64,000 nt of DNA from Asticcacaulis sp. (lineage in GTDB: Bacteria > Pseudomonadota > Alphaproteobacteria > Caulobacterales > Caulobacteraceae), in contig JANQAC010000002.1 of the NCBI GenBank assembly GCA_024707255.1, positions 180,001 through 244,000 on the forward strand, in the 5' to 3' direction. Made by a program: the position numbers and the translations under genes. The notes under the pieces are model-generated. The model was not told the DNA's origin, ran no database searches, and worked only from the letters and a program-made list of their open reading frames with translations. Of this stretch, positions 51,996 to 61,905 are shown in pieces (the first letter of the stretch is position 1; each line of letters starts with the position of its first letter).

Positions 51996-52024
51996 TACCC
52001 TACGAAAATAATTATTGTAGGGTA
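51996..52024. promoter_or_regulatory. Palindromic site 2 overlapping the ribosome binding site of the GSU2403-type gene
   Basis: Arms TACCCTAC and GTAGGGTA with the same 13-base spacer as site 1; the two centres are 38 bases apart. The right arm ends two bases before the ATG at 52027 and includes the only plausible ribosome binding sequence (TAGGG). Binding here would block expression. Confidence 0.65.
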
Positions 52025-52026
52025 AA

Positions 52027-53037
52027 ATGCGTTCCATTCCTCTGGCTCTTCAAACCGCCTACCAGGATCTGCTCGAAACCCTGCGCCAGCAGGCACTTTC
52101 TGAAATTGGCGGCACGCCATTCGTGAAAGATACCGGCGGCAAGGGCGCATATTGGTACGCCCGCCAGCGCATTGGCGATCGCGTGGTTGACCGCTATCTC
52201 GGCCGGGATACGCCCGATCTGCGGATACGTCTTGAAAAGGCCGTTGATGATCTGGAGACGCAAAAGGCGCTCAACAAGCGATGCGCCAGCCTTGTGGCGC
52301 AACTCAGGGCGGCAGGGCTGCCGGCTCTGGATCGGGAAAGTGGCAAGGTGCTGAATGCCATGGCGCGCGTGGGTGTCTTCCGGCTGGGCGGCACCCTGGT
52401 GGGCACTCACGCCTACAGGCTGATGAGCGCCGAACTGGGGGTCTGGCTCGATGATGCGCTGGCGGTGACCGAAGACCTGGATATTGCCGCCTTCGAAAAC
52501 CTGAAACTGGTCATTGAAGACAAGGTCGATCCGGACTTGCCGGATACATTTCGCGCGCTGAACCTGACGGCTGTTCCCGGACTGGACGCCCGGCGTCCCA
52601 CGCGCTGGCACATGCCGGGGGGCGGTGCCCGGATCGATTTTCTGGTGCCCCTGATGAAGGAAGGCAATGAGGCAGTCTTTCTCGAACCCCTGGGCGTTTA
52701 TGCTCAGGCCCTGAGCTTTCTCAATTTCCTAATCGCCGATCCGATCCCCGCCGTCGGTCTGTATCGCAGCGGCGTTCTTTTGCAGATACCCCGGCCCGAG
52801 CGCTACGCCATCCACAAGCTGATCGTGGCGCAGCGGCGAACGGGCGGGCAGGAAAGCAAGGCGGGAAAAGACCTGGCTCAGGCGGAAAGCCTGATCCGTG
52901 TTCTGGCCGAAGACCGCCCGTATGATCTGCAATCCGCCTGGCAAACGGCGCTCAATTCTGGTGAGAAATGGCGGGAAGCGCTCGACCGGTCGCTGCGGCA
53001 GAAGCCGGAAATCACCGCGATCCTAGGAGGATTGTAA
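52027..53037 (+). CDS. GSU2403-like nucleotidyltransferase-fold protein
   Basis: A 336-aa protein resembling the GSU2403 family of nucleotidyltransferase-fold proteins. The N-terminal part has KGAYWYARQRIGDRVVDRYLG, the middle FRLGGTLVGTHAYRLMSAELG (the G-G/S-x8-9-[D/E] loop region), and a later TEDLDIAAFENL that would supply the acidic metal ligands. RPERYAIHKLIVAQRR follows. The family has no proven function known to me; some relatives sit in stress or defence neighbourhoods. It stands alone, with two matching palindromes directly upstream, which suggests tight, possibly self-directed regulation. Confidence 0.75.
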   Translation: MRSIPLALQTAYQDLLETLRQQALSEIGGTPFVKDTGGKGAYWYARQRIGDRVVDRYLGRDTPDLRIRLEKAVDDLETQKALNKRCASLVAQLRAAGLPALDRESGKVLNAMARVGVFRLGGTLVGTHAYRLMSAELGVWLDDALAVTEDLDIAAFENLKLVIEDKVDPDLPDTFRALNLTAVPGLDARRPTRWHMPGGGARIDFLVPLMKEGNEAVFLEPLGVYAQALSFLNFLIADPIPAVGLYRSGVLLQIPRPERYAIHKLIVAQRRTGGQESKAGKDLAQAESLIRVLAEDRPYDLQSAWQTALNSGEKWREALDRSLRQKPEITAILGGL

Positions 53038-53156
53038 TTTGGTAATCCACCGCGTTATGTAATTGATATCCTGTCACAATAACGCTGCAGGCCGAGTAAA
53101 TTGCCGAAATAAGATTTCGGTTATACATATACCGCTAAGCGAATGTGGGGATTGAT

Positions 53157-53776
53157 ATGAACTGGCTAAAAATGGTGCGTAGCGTGTGGGCGAGGCTCGC
53201 TCTTGGCTGTGGAACGATGTTAGCGCTTGTCCGAGGTGTAAATCCATCATTTGGCAAATTTGACTGGCTCTCTTTTTTTACAATCATTCTCCCTTTGGTC
53301 GGATGGTTGATAGCTGAAATCGCCGTTGAACTCAGTGAGACACAGCAAACAAGCAGTCACGATAGAATCTTTATCGCAAGTTTGCCAAATTGTTCGACAC
53401 TAATGCACTGAACTTCTTGAAAAAACACGATTTTGGAAATCTTTTTCACTGTCGTAAGATCGATCCCATTTCGGAACTCGCCGAAGTATGGAGTGACAGC
53501 CGCTATGAATTTAACGACAAGGAGCTGAGCGCATGTTTTGAACGATGCAAAGAAATAGCTGTCGAATTAAATCAGGCTTTAGCATTGGAAACGGGTCAAC
53601 ATCCCTACCAGGTGGAATATAACACCGCCTATATTGAGGACGTAAATACAGGCGACGCAACACCAGAATCTGTAAAATCAATCGAAAAATTGAATTTCCT
53701 CGCAACAAATCTTTACCAAGAATTGGACAAATTAAATAAAAATGCTCAAAAAATTGGTCTTAGCTCATTCGATTAG
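53157..53776 (+). CDS. AT-rich hypothetical membrane protein, probable frameshift
   Basis: Two overlapping open frames that probably belong to one 206-aa protein. The first has two hydrophobic segments (ARLALGCGTMLALV and LSFFTIILPLVGWLIAEIAVEL); the second is soluble and acidic (FDTNALNFLKKHDFGNLF to LNKNAQKIGLSSFD). Adding one base near 53366-53370 joins them as RILYRKFAKLFDTNALNF. ATG at 53157 follows GGGG. Base composition is clearly more AT-rich than in neighbours, with many AAA and ATT codons, which suggests horizontal transfer. No family recognised. Two separate small genes are the alternative. Confidence 0.5.
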
Positions 53777-53932
53777 TGGCTATTGATTTAAACCGATGTA
53801 TTTTTTAAGTTTCTGGCCATTTCGCATTTCGGCTTCGAATTGTCATAAGATCATTATTGATCGCGTATGCCCAAATCTCTGACCTCACCCTAAATCTATC
53901 CCCGCCCGTAATTCCCGGTGCATTCTGTACCG

Positions 53933-54502
53933 ATGTCTCTTGATGACCCGACAGCACAGACTCAACTGACCCCGGAAGAGCGGCGTGCGCTTCTGCGCGC
54001 CTTTGCCGACCGGATGCTGCTCAAGGTCACCGCCATGGACGATCCCGAAGACCTGCCGGGCGTCGAGAAGGTGGTGCGGACCGCCGCCATGATCGAGCGC
54101 ATCTATAGCCGCTGCGACCGCGCTGAGCGCCAGAGGCCAGAGCCGCGTAAAGTCGAGGCCGAACGCGCCGCCTATGAGGAAGCGGCGATCAAGGCGCGGG
54201 TCTCCCTGGCTGGTACACTGAGATGGGGCGAAGAGCGCCGCCAAAGTCTGGGGCAGTGGTGGGACGAGGCCCAAACCCTCGCCCAAACCCCGGCTCAGGC
54301 AGCCGTTCCGGCGCAAAGCCGCCCGCAAAAACCCGCCGCGCAGGAATTCCCGGCGACGGCGGCCGACCCGAATGTCGTACCGTCCTGGCAGAAAGTCACC
54401 TATGTCGATTACACCGAGGCTTTCGAAGCGGCCCGTGCCGAACTGGCTCTGAAGAGACGTGAAGCGAAATCGACGCCGCTGCCGCCGCTAAACTCAGGTT
54501 AA
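53933..54502 (+). CDS. Conserved hypothetical alphaproteobacterial protein
   Basis: A 189-aa soluble protein. The N-terminal half is helical and charged (LTPEERRALLRAFADRMLLKV, DPEDLPGVEKVVRTAAMIERIYSR); the second half holds a Pro/Ala/Gln-rich linker and the segment VDYTEAFEAARAELAL. Similar proteins are widespread in Caulobacterales as far as I recall, without known function. ATG at 53933 is preferred to the GTG 15 bases earlier. The C-terminus ends 9 bases before the convergent serine dehydratase stop. Confidence 0.65.
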   Translation: MSLDDPTAQTQLTPEERRALLRAFADRMLLKVTAMDDPEDLPGVEKVVRTAAMIERIYSRCDRAERQRPEPRKVEAERAAYEEAAIKARVSLAGTLRWGEERRQSLGQWWDEAQTLAQTPAQAAVPAQSRPQKPAAQEFPATAADPNVVPSWQKVTYVDYTEAFEAARAELALKRREAKSTPLPPLNSG

Positions 54503-54511
54503 CAAACAGCC

Positions 54512-55885
54512 TCAGCACTCCACCACATTGACCGCCAAACCGCCGAGACTCGTTTCCTTGTACTTGGCGCGCATGTCCTCGCCGGTCTGGCGCATCGTCT
54601 CGATCACCGCATCGAGCGACACGATGTGGTGGCCGTCGCCATTCAGCGCCAGATAGGTGGCGTTGATCGCCTTGATGGCGCCCATGGTATTGCGCTCGAT
54701 GCACGGCACCTGGACCAGGCCTCCAATAGGGTCACAAGTCAGGCCGAGATTGTGCTCCATGCCGATCTCGGCGGCGTTTTCGATCTGGCCGGGCGTACCA
54801 CCCAAAGCCGCGCACAGCCCCGCCGCCGCCATCGAGCAGGCGACACCGACCTCGCCCTGGCAGCCCATTTCCGCCGCCGAGATGGACGCATTTGTCTTGT
54901 AGAGAAAGCCGATTGCCGCCGCCGTCATCAGCAGGGTGCGTGTGCCTTCCTTGGTAGCCCCCGGCACGAAGGTCTCGTAATATTTGATCACCGCCGGCAG
55001 CACCCCGGCCGCGCCATTGGTCGGCGCCGTTACCACGCGGCCGCCGGCGGCGTTTTCCTCATTGACCGCCAAAGCATAGAGGCTGACCCACTCAAAGATA
55101 TGCGACGGATCGATCCGCGGCCCGCGCTCCTCCAGACGTTCCTTCATCGCCTTGGCGCGGCGCCTGACATTCAGCCCGCCCGGCAGGACGCCTTCGAGCG
55201 ACACGCCGCGTTTGATGCTGGCCATCATGGCGTCGCGCACCTTATCGATAAAGGCGGTGGTCTCGGCCTCGGTCCGGAAGGCCAGTTCGTTGCGCGCCAC
55301 CACCTCGGCGATGGAGAGGTTCTCCGAGGCGCAGATGGCCAGCAGTTCGGCGCCGGAAGCGTAAGGATAGGGCAGGGCGATATTGCTGGAATTGGCGACC
55401 ACGGTATCGCCGGTAATCGCCCCGCCGCCGATGGAAAAATAGGTGGCCGTGAAAGGCTTGCCGTGCGGATAGGTGGCCTCGAAGACCATGCCGTTGGAAT
55501 GCTCGGCCAAGAACTCGCCCATCATGAATTGCAAATCGGTTTCGGGATCGAACACGATATTATAAAGCCCGGCCAGTTTCAGGCTTTGCGTGGCGCGAAT
55601 CTCGGTGACAAGCGGCGCAATGGCCTCCGGATCGATACGATCGGGCAGCCAGCCGCTGAGGCCGACCAGAATGGCGGTATCGGTGGCGTGGCCCTTGCCG
55701 GTCAGGGCCAGCGAGCCATAAAGCTTGCAGATGACGCGCGCTGGCTGGCCATAACTGGCCGCCTGTTCGGCGAAATGCACGGCCGCCCGCATCGGCCCCA
55801 CCGTATGCGAACTGGACGGCCCGATGCCGATGGTGAAGAGATCGGTGACGCTCAGGGCCCAGGCGGGTCTGGTCATGTCGGGCAT
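54512..55885 (-). CDS. sdaA: L-serine ammonia-lyase (iron-sulfur type)
   Basis: Deaminates L-serine to pyruvate and ammonia. The N-terminal beta domain has [18 protein letters not shown] and [12 protein letters not shown]; the catalytic domain has [32 protein letters not shown] and [20 protein letters not shown], which contain the cysteines that bind the 4Fe-4S cluster. About 457 aa from the MPDMTRP start at 55885; the frame remains open upstream to 56008, but family alignment favours the shorter form. Read leftward, convergent with the hypothetical gene. Not obviously tied to the polysaccharide genes. Confidence 0.94.
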   Translation of the reverse strand: MPDMTRPAWALSVTDLFTIGIGPSSSHTVGPMRAAVHFAEQAASYGQPARVICKLYGSLALTGKGHATDTAILVGLSGWLPDRIDPEAIAPLVTEIRATQSLKLAGLYNIVFDPETDLQFMMGEFLAEHSNGMVFEATYPHGKPFTATYFSIGGGAITGDTVVANSSNIALPYPYASGAELLAICASENLSIAEVVARNELAFRTEAETTAFIDKVRDAMMASIKRGVSLEGVLPGGLNVRRRAKAMKERLEERGPRIDPSHIFEWVSLYALAVNEENAAGGRVVTAPTNGAAGVLPAVIKYYETFVPGATKEGTRTLLMTAAAIGFLYKTNASISAAEMGCQGEVGVACSMAAAGLCAALGGTPGQIENAAEIGMEHNLGLTCDPIGGLVQVPCIERNTMGAIKAINATYLALNGDGHHIVSLDAVIETMRQTGEDMRAKYKETSLGGLAVNVVEC

Positions 55886-56069
55886 CTTTCTTGTGGCGAT
55901 GTCTCTTACGACATCCGGCGGGATATATCCGTCCATTTCGGGCCGATTATCCGCGCCATGTGGCATTTTTATTGATCCCACGTTCCCACAAGCCGCATTC
56001 GCGGTCAATCTGGTTTCAATTGTACTTAAGTGCTTCCCAGACCAATCGTACTGATAGAATGAAGACCCG

Positions 56070-56961
56070 CTATTTTAAAGCCTTTGTTGGCCACAAATAA
56101 CCATCGAATTTCCATTTCCGCATATTGGAAGGGAGAACCTGCAAACGATCTTCTTCGATCGCAAACCCTTTCCACCAGTGCCTCGCCATGCCCGCAAGCA
56201 CAAGGGTGCCGTCATATCCCTGGCATAGCTTGGTTTCCTTATAGGCATTGTAATGCATCGCATCGACGGAATTATCCGCAATATTGAATTGGGGATATAA
56301 CTCTTTGAGCACAAAGAAAGCGTTCGGCGCGGTAACGGCAACGAGTTCGTAACCCATTTCCTGAGCCGCTTCCACGGTTGCCAGCAGGGATGAACCCAGG
56401 TTCAGGTTGAGGTTTTTCTCCTGCAACAGGTATACGTCATTGGGGATGGCGTGGTTGAATTCTATGCAAACCACTCTGGGCTTGTACTTTTGCAAGTCGC
56501 GCCAGACGTGGATATCATTGCCATCAATATCTATGGATAGAAAATCAAAATCGACGGGAACGGTAAAGGGGGCACGGTCCAGATGCGCGTCGAGCTTGTT
56601 TTCATCCGAAAAGCCGACAATGTCCTCTACGGTAAATACGTCCGGCCGCTCACGGTAGAGTTCATGAAGGGCGGCATAAGCCTTGCTGGGCTCGATGAGA
56701 ACCGCGCTCCATTTTTTGTTATTTGCGAGATCGTAGGAATTACTGATGCGTTTTCCGTCGCCCGCGCCAAAATCAACCACCACCTTGTTTTTTACACCGA
56801 TAATTTCGAAAATCCGTGCGGCTACACCATCTTCCCCCCGCGGAGGTGACATTAGTGCGGTAAGGTTCAAACCAGAGGGACTCTTTTACTCTGCGGTCCA
56901 CTGGGCGATGAATAACGGTATTGGGCACGGTAATTCCTGAATATTGAACGTGGGATGGCAA
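56070..56961 (-). CDS. FkbM-type methyltransferase-like protein, one frameshift
   Basis: About 296 aa after correction. The N-terminal part (VQYSGITVPNTVIHRPVDRR) joins the core through FEPYRTNVTSAGEDGVAARIF; the S-x-x-GEDG motif followed by KVVVDFGAGDGK is typical of this methyltransferase group, and FDFLSIDIDGNDIHVW gives the conserved D-x-D-G. The frame breaks in CCCCCC at 56834-56839, where five C are expected. TTG at 56961 is the only possible start seen. Compared with classical FkbM the LDIEG motif is replaced by IDIDG. Probably modifies a surface glycan; this is inference. Confidence 0.7.
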
Positions 56962-57021
56962 AAATGCAGACGCTTTTAAGCACGGGAATAGTAGGCGCTA
57001 AAACGCGCGGCTGAAAAGGCA

Positions 57022-57050
57022 CGAGCGTGCCCTTTTCATTGGCACGCTCG
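57022..57050 (-). terminator. Intrinsic terminator of the GH3 gene
   Basis: Perfect 10-base arms CGAGCGTGCC and GGCACGCTCG around a 9-base loop, 31 bases downstream of the GH3 stop in the leftward direction, followed on the minus strand by TGCCTTTTC. It separates the GH3 gene from the methyltransferase at 56070. Confidence 0.75.
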
Positions 57051-57080
57051 TTATTATTGCATTAATTCCAAATGCGCCAG

Positions 57081-59314
57081 TTAGTGAACCGCGCTCCAGC
57101 GGCTTTCGGGCAGGGTGATGTCGACGCTCTGCGGCAGATTATCTGACGCCTGGCCCAGAAGGACGTGATAGACTCCGGCCCTGATCACCCAGCTATCGGT
57201 GGCCTCGTCATAGGTGGCCAGCAGTTTCGGGTCGACCTTGGCGGTGAAGTTCTGGCCCGGCCGGGGGCGAGATCGACCTTCTGGAAAGCGACAAGGCGTT
57301 TTGGCGCTTCCCAGCCGGCGGCCTGCCAGTTGTCCGGCGAAACATAAACCTGCATCACCGCCGCACCGGCCGTCTTGCCGGTATTGGTGACCGAACCGCC
57401 GACGGAGACGTCGTTAGGTCCGTCCGCCGTGGCGACCGGGGCCGAGGTCTCGAAGCGGGTATAGCTGAGGCCGTGGCCAAAGGCGAAGAGGGGCTTGAAG
57501 CCTTTCACGTCGTACCACTTGTAGCCGATGGCCGCCCCTTCGTCGTAGGTGATCCCGACCCTGATGCCGTCCGGCTTGTGGAAACCGGGAATCTCGGCAT
57601 GGGCCAGTTGCGCATTCGACGCCGGGAAGCTGATCGGCAGGTGACCGGAGGGATTGACCTTCCCGGTCAGGATGTTGGCGATGGCACGGCCGCCGCGGGC
57701 GCCGGGATAAAAGGCTTCGAGAATGGTCGGTGTTTTGTCGGCCCACGGCATCAGGATGGCGCCGCCCGATTCGACGACGACGATGGTTTTCGGATTGGCC
57801 TTGACCACGGCGGCGACCAGAGCATCCTGGTTGCCCGGCAGTTCCAGCGGATTGTCGATGCCTTCGCCCATCCACTGCGTCACGAAGACGATGGCGACCT
57901 CGCTTTTCTTGGCCAGAGCCGCAGCCTTTTTGATATTATCACCGCTGATATAGGTGATGGTAGCCTCAGGCTTGGCGGCTTTCAGCGCCTCGACCGGCGA
58001 GGACGGCATGAAGACAACTGGTCCCGGCCAGGTCTTGGGCTCCAGCCCCGGCACGGCATTGCCGCCCACCGGCGTGACGCCGGAAGAGCCGCCGCCGGCC
58101 ATCACGCCCTTGTCGGCATGGCCGCCGATCATGGCGATGGATTTGACGCCCGCGAGTGGCAATAAATTGCCTTCGTTCTTCAGCAGGACCAGCGAGGCTT
58201 CGGCAGCCTTTTGGGACACATTGGCGTCGGCTTCGAAATCGATCGGGCCGACTTTTACGGGGTTATCGACCACGCCCTTGGCGAACAGCGGCCACAGGAT
58301 GCGTTCGGCCATGTCGTCGATGCGCGACATCGGAATGGCGCCATTGTCGATATCGGCTTTCAGCGTTTTGGTCGAGAAGAAGGCGCCGTGATGACCGCAG
58401 CAAGGATAGCCGGTGAACTGGTCCAGGCCGGCATTGGCCGCCTTGGCCGAGGAGTGAACCGCGCCCCAGTCGGACATGACATAGCCCTTGAAGCCCCAGT
58501 CCTGCTTGAGCACACGGTTGTTGAGATAGTCGTTCTCGCAGGCCCAGTCGCCGTTCACCAGGTTGTACGAACACATGACCGAACCGGGATTGGACAGGTC
58601 ATAGATCATCTCGAAGGCCAGCAGGTCCGATTGGCGCATGGCGGGTTTGGAAATGGTGACATCGACCGTGGTACGCTGGCTTTCCTGGTCATTGACCGCC
58701 CAGTGCTTCATGGTCGAAACCATGTGCTGCGACTGGATGCCGTTGATCAGGCCGCCGGTCATGCGGCCGGTCAGCAGCGGGTCTTCGCCGGTATATTCGA
58801 AATTACGGCCGTTGCGCGGTTCGCGGGCCGGGTTGCCGCCGCCGGCGAGAAACACATTGAATCCGGAAGCCCGCGCCTCGGTGGCGATCATCACGCCGCC
58901 GGCTTCCGTGACCTTTGGGTCGAACGAGGCGGCGGTAGCCAGCGAAGACGGCAGGGCGGTGCGTTCCATGCCGGCGACACGCACCCCGATCGAGGCGTCG
59001 GTCTGCCATTGCGCCGGAATGCCAAGACGCGGAATACCGGAGATATAACCGGCCGAACCCTTGATATGGTTGGTCTTTACATCGGCCTTGATGGCGGGCG
59101 AGACGACGTCGTCCGGCTCCTTCATCAGTTGTTCCGGGTCGGTATAGCCCATGACAAGGCCGAGCTTTTCATCCAGCGTCATGGCAGCCACGGCGGCGGC
59201 GGCACGTTGGTCGGCCGGTTTGGAAGTATCCATCCACGGCTGGACCTGGGCCAGGGCGGTAGTGGACACACAGGCGAGCAGGACTGCTGTCAGAAGGGGG
59301 TGACGGGCTTTCAT
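57081..59314 (-). CDS. Glycoside hydrolase family 3 beta-glucosidase-like enzyme, one frameshift
   Basis: About 744 aa after correction. A Sec signal peptide (MKARHPLLTAVLLACVSTTALA) directs it to the periplasm or outside. The N-terminal barrel carries VMSDWGAVHSS with the nucleophile Asp282, and KHWAVNDQESQR is the substrate-binding KHF-type motif. The middle alpha/beta sandwich has VVVESGGAILMPW, and the C-terminal fibronectin type III-like domain ends RWSAVH. The frame breaks near 57256, where one base is missing in the GGCC region; correction gives GQNFTAKVDPKLLATYD. GGAGGAAG precedes the ATG. Two LacI-type operators lie upstream. Confidence 0.93.
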
Positions 59315-59358
59315 GGGCTTCCTCCGGGAGCGGTTTTTAATTGCCGCTGACGCTACAT

Positions 59359-59388
59359 TGGAAGCGCTTCAGATGGAAGCGCTTTTGG
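59359..59388. promoter_or_regulatory. Two LacI-family operator-like sites upstream of GH3
   Basis: TGGAAGCGCTTCA and TGGAAGCGCTTTT in direct succession, centres 15 bases apart, each with the AAGCGCTT core typical of LacI/GalR operators. They lie 45-75 bases upstream of the GH3 start codon and would allow control by a sugar-responsive repressor not present in the window. Confidence 0.6.
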
Positions 59389-59424
59389 CAGGGTGTGCCT
59401 TTGGAGGAAGCCCGGACGATCGTT

Positions 59425-60588
59425 TTAAAGCTTTACCGACGCCAACTCATCAATGGCGCAGATGATGTGATAGAGCGAACTGGCCGGAGCCGGCTCGATC
59501 TCGAACGTGCCGTCCGGCTTCATGCGGTCACGATATAATCCCTCAATCTCGGTACTGAGGTAAAGTTGCAGGCCGGAAGTCGCCAGGATCAGGCTGGCAA
59601 TGGCGGATTCCTTTTCGGCGGGCATTTTCGCGGCCTGAGACAGGGCGGTAAACGCCTTCATGCGCTCGGTCTGCGACCACAGGCGCGCCTTGGCGTCCTT
59701 GACGGTGAAGTCGTCCCACAGTTCGAACATGGTGACATTGCGTTTGGGGTCAGTGCCGGCCACTTCGGCAATATCGATCAGGCGCTGTGCCGTTTTGACA
59801 TAACTATCCTTGCCGGTCATTTCCGCCCAGCGCAGGAACAGCCAGGCCCATTCGAACTGGTGTCCGGGCTCGACAATACGGCCGGCTTCGCCCGGCATGA
59901 CGTTCCAGTCGCCATCGAAGAATTCCCGCAGGGCGCCGGTTTCCGGATGCAGGAATTTCTCGACGCACAGGTCGGCGATCTCGCCGGCGATGTCGCGCCA
60001 TTTGTCGTCGCCGCCGGCCTCGATCCACGCCAGGCAGGCTTCGAACATGTGCATGTGCGGATTGGCCTTGAGCGGCAGGGTGCGCGGATTGGCTTCTTCG
60101 AAGCCACGCACCGGATGGGAATAGTCGGCGATGATCTTGTCACGGATGGCGACGCCCGCCGCTTCCAGCGATTTGTCATCCGGGCGGACACGGTAAGCCG
60201 AGGCATAGGCCAGCATGGCGAAGGCGTGGTCGTAGAAATCGAATTCGCCACGCACTACTGTGCCGTCCGGCTTCAGCGTAGCGTAAAGCATCCCGGTTTC
60301 CGAATTGTGCGCCGGACCCGCCAGCCACTTCAGGCCCTGGTCTATCGGGCCGTCTGTTTCGCCCTGATAGCCCATGCGCCGGGCCAGGGCATAAGAAAAG
60401 ACCTGGCGGGCGGCCACGCGGGTGCGGCGGTCGACATCGTCCGGCCTGCCGTCGAGATTGATCTTCTCATAGAAGCCGCCCTTTTCGCGGTCGCCGCCGA
60501 TATCCCACCACAGGGGCAGGGCGTGATCGAACAGCCATTGGCGCAGGGATTGCTGTTTTTCGACAAGGGCATGGGCGAGTGTCGGCAT
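59425..60588 (-). CDS. AGE-family isomerase (mannose-6-phosphate isomerase or N-acylglucosamine 2-epimerase-like)
   Basis: A 387-aa (alpha/alpha)6-barrel enzyme. WWDIGGDREKGGFYEKINLDG near the N-terminus, RTRVAARQVFSYALARRMGY, FYDHAFAMLAYA, ANPHMHMFEACLAW and VEPGHQFEWAWLFLRW contain the Arg, Glu and His residues conserved in AGE/ManA-type enzymes. ATG at 60588 begins the family core. It lies back to back with mannose-1-phosphate guanylyltransferase (248-base gap), which favours a role in supplying mannose-6-phosphate; a free-sugar epimerase is the alternative, especially with GH3 downstream. Confidence 0.85.
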   Translation of the reverse strand: MPTLAHALVEKQQSLRQWLFDHALPLWWDIGGDREKGGFYEKINLDGRPDDVDRRTRVAARQVFSYALARRMGYQGETDGPIDQGLKWLAGPAHNSETGMLYATLKPDGTVVRGEFDFYDHAFAMLAYASAYRVRPDDKSLEAAGVAIRDKIIADYSHPVRGFEEANPRTLPLKANPHMHMFEACLAWIEAGGDDKWRDIAGEIADLCVEKFLHPETGALREFFDGDWNVMPGEAGRIVEPGHQFEWAWLFLRWAEMTGKDSYVKTAQRLIDIAEVAGTDPKRNVTMFELWDDFTVKDAKARLWSQTERMKAFTALSQAAKMPAEKESAIASLILATSGLQLYLSTEIEGLYRDRMKPDGTFEIEPAPASSLYHIICAIDELASVKL

Positions 60589-60708
60589 GGGAGCGGGTCT
60601 CACAAGGATGATGGATCGTGGATCAGGGGTTAGAACAAAAACGCGTAAAAATACAGTTGGGTTTGAAAAAGCCGGCAAATTAAATATTTCAAAAATACTT
60701 ATCTGTTT

Positions 60709-60735
60709 GACGGACGGGAATATTTACCTACCGTC
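60709..60735. promoter_or_regulatory. Imperfect 27-base palindrome in the divergent promoter region
   Basis: GACGG and CCGTC arms with further matched GG/CC and AA/TT pairs inside, in the AT-rich gap between the AGE isomerase and manC genes. It could be an operator shared by both. Matching is incomplete, so confidence is low. Confidence 0.3.
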
Positions 60736-60836
60736 TCTTTATATGTACGCAGAGGCCACGACATCGAAAAAATACTCTCCGGCAAGTCATGGAAGACCAT
60801 GAACCTTCCGCACGGGGAGGCAAGGGCGAAATCAAT

Positions 60837-61904
60837 ATGTCAAACAAGATCATACCTGTCATCATGTCAGGCGGTTCCGGAACGCGCCTCTGGCCGCTAT
60901 CCACGCCTGCGGCGCCCAAGCAGTTTCACGCCCTGGCCACACCGAATACGATGATCCAGGAAACCGCCCTGCGCCTGGTCGGGGACGACTATCTGGCGCC
61001 GGTCGCCATCTGCGGCCTCGGGCACAAGGAGCTCGTCGTCTCGCAACTCGCGGCGATCGGCAAGGCGCCGCAAGGTGTGATTCTCGAACCGTTCGGCCGC
61101 AATACCGCTGCCGTCGCCGCCATGGCGGCGTTGAGTGGACAGGAGGGCGATCCGGAGGCCCTGGTGCTGCTGGTGCCGGCCGATCACATCATCACCAGGC
61201 CGGACGCCTTTCATGCTGCCGTGGTTGCCGCGTCCGAAACCGCGAAGTCGCGCATCGTCACCTTCGGCATTACGCCGGCCCATCCGGAAACCGGTTTCGG
61301 CTATATCGAACGTGGTGAGCCGCTTTCGGAAGGCATTTTTGAAATCAAGAAATTCTGGGAGAAGCCAAACCTGGAGACGGCGACGCAGTATGTTGAAGGC
61401 GGGCGCCATGACTGGAATGCCGGTATCTTCCTGTTCTCGCCCCAGGTCATGCTTGAGGAACTGAGCCTGTATGCCCCCGAAGTGCTGGCCGCCTGTGTGG
61501 ACGCTTATAAAAAAGCGCATCGTGATGGTGTGATCATCAGTCTCGATGAAGACGCTTTTGGTCAGGTGCCGTCGATCAGCGTCGATTATGCCGTCATGGA
61601 AAACACCTCGCGGTCGGCGGTCATTCCGTGCGATATCGGCTGGGCGGATGTCGGTGGTTTCGCCGAATTGTGGCGGCTGGGCGAAAAGGATGACAGCGCC
61701 AATCACGTCAAGGGCGAGGCCATCCTGATTGAGTCCGAAAACTGCCTGATCCGCAATGATGGCGGCCCGGTTGTGGCGGTCATTGGCATGAGCGACGTCA
61801 TGGTGATCTCGACCGAGGCCGGCATCCTGATCGCGCCCCTGTCGCGCGCCCAGGATGTCAAGAAGGCGGCCGAAGCCGCCAAAGCCAGACTTACGCCGGG
61901 CTGA
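60837..61904 (+). CDS. manC: Mannose-1-phosphate guanylyltransferase
   Basis: A 355-aa enzyme making GDP-mannose. MSGGSGTRLWPLSTPAAPKQFHAL is the pyrophosphorylase signature, LVPADHII the metal site and FWEKPNLETA the sugar-phosphate motif. It is the short form without the fused C-terminal phosphomannose isomerase domain, which fits the separate AGE-type isomerase next door. ATG at 60837 is preferred to an in-frame start 48 bases upstream since the protein core begins there. Product feeds Gmd at 34549. The next gene starts two bases after its stop. Confidence 0.95.
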   Translation: MSNKIIPVIMSGGSGTRLWPLSTPAAPKQFHALATPNTMIQETALRLVGDDYLAPVAICGLGHKELVVSQLAAIGKAPQGVILEPFGRNTAAVAAMAALSGQEGDPEALVLLVPADHIITRPDAFHAAVVAASETAKSRIVTFGITPAHPETGFGYIERGEPLSEGIFEIKKFWEKPNLETATQYVEGGRHDWNAGIFLFSPQVMLEELSLYAPEVLAACVDAYKKAHRDGVIISLDEDAFGQVPSISVDYAVMENTSRSAVIPCDIGWADVGGFAELWRLGEKDDSANHVKGEAILIESENCLIRNDGGPVVAVIGMSDVMVISTEAGILIAPLSRAQDVKKAAEAAKARLTPG

Positions 61905-61905
61905 C

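Noticed and set aside
54626..55975. 449-codon open frame on the plus strand
   Set aside because: It is the mirror of the serine dehydratase gene, which has complete family motifs.
58211..59350. Long plus-strand open frame over the GH3 gene
   Set aside because: Composition is that of an antisense shadow; the GH3 enzyme on the minus strand is certain.
59566..60633. 355-codon plus-strand open frame over the AGE isomerase
   Set aside because: Antisense shadow with no recognisable domain.
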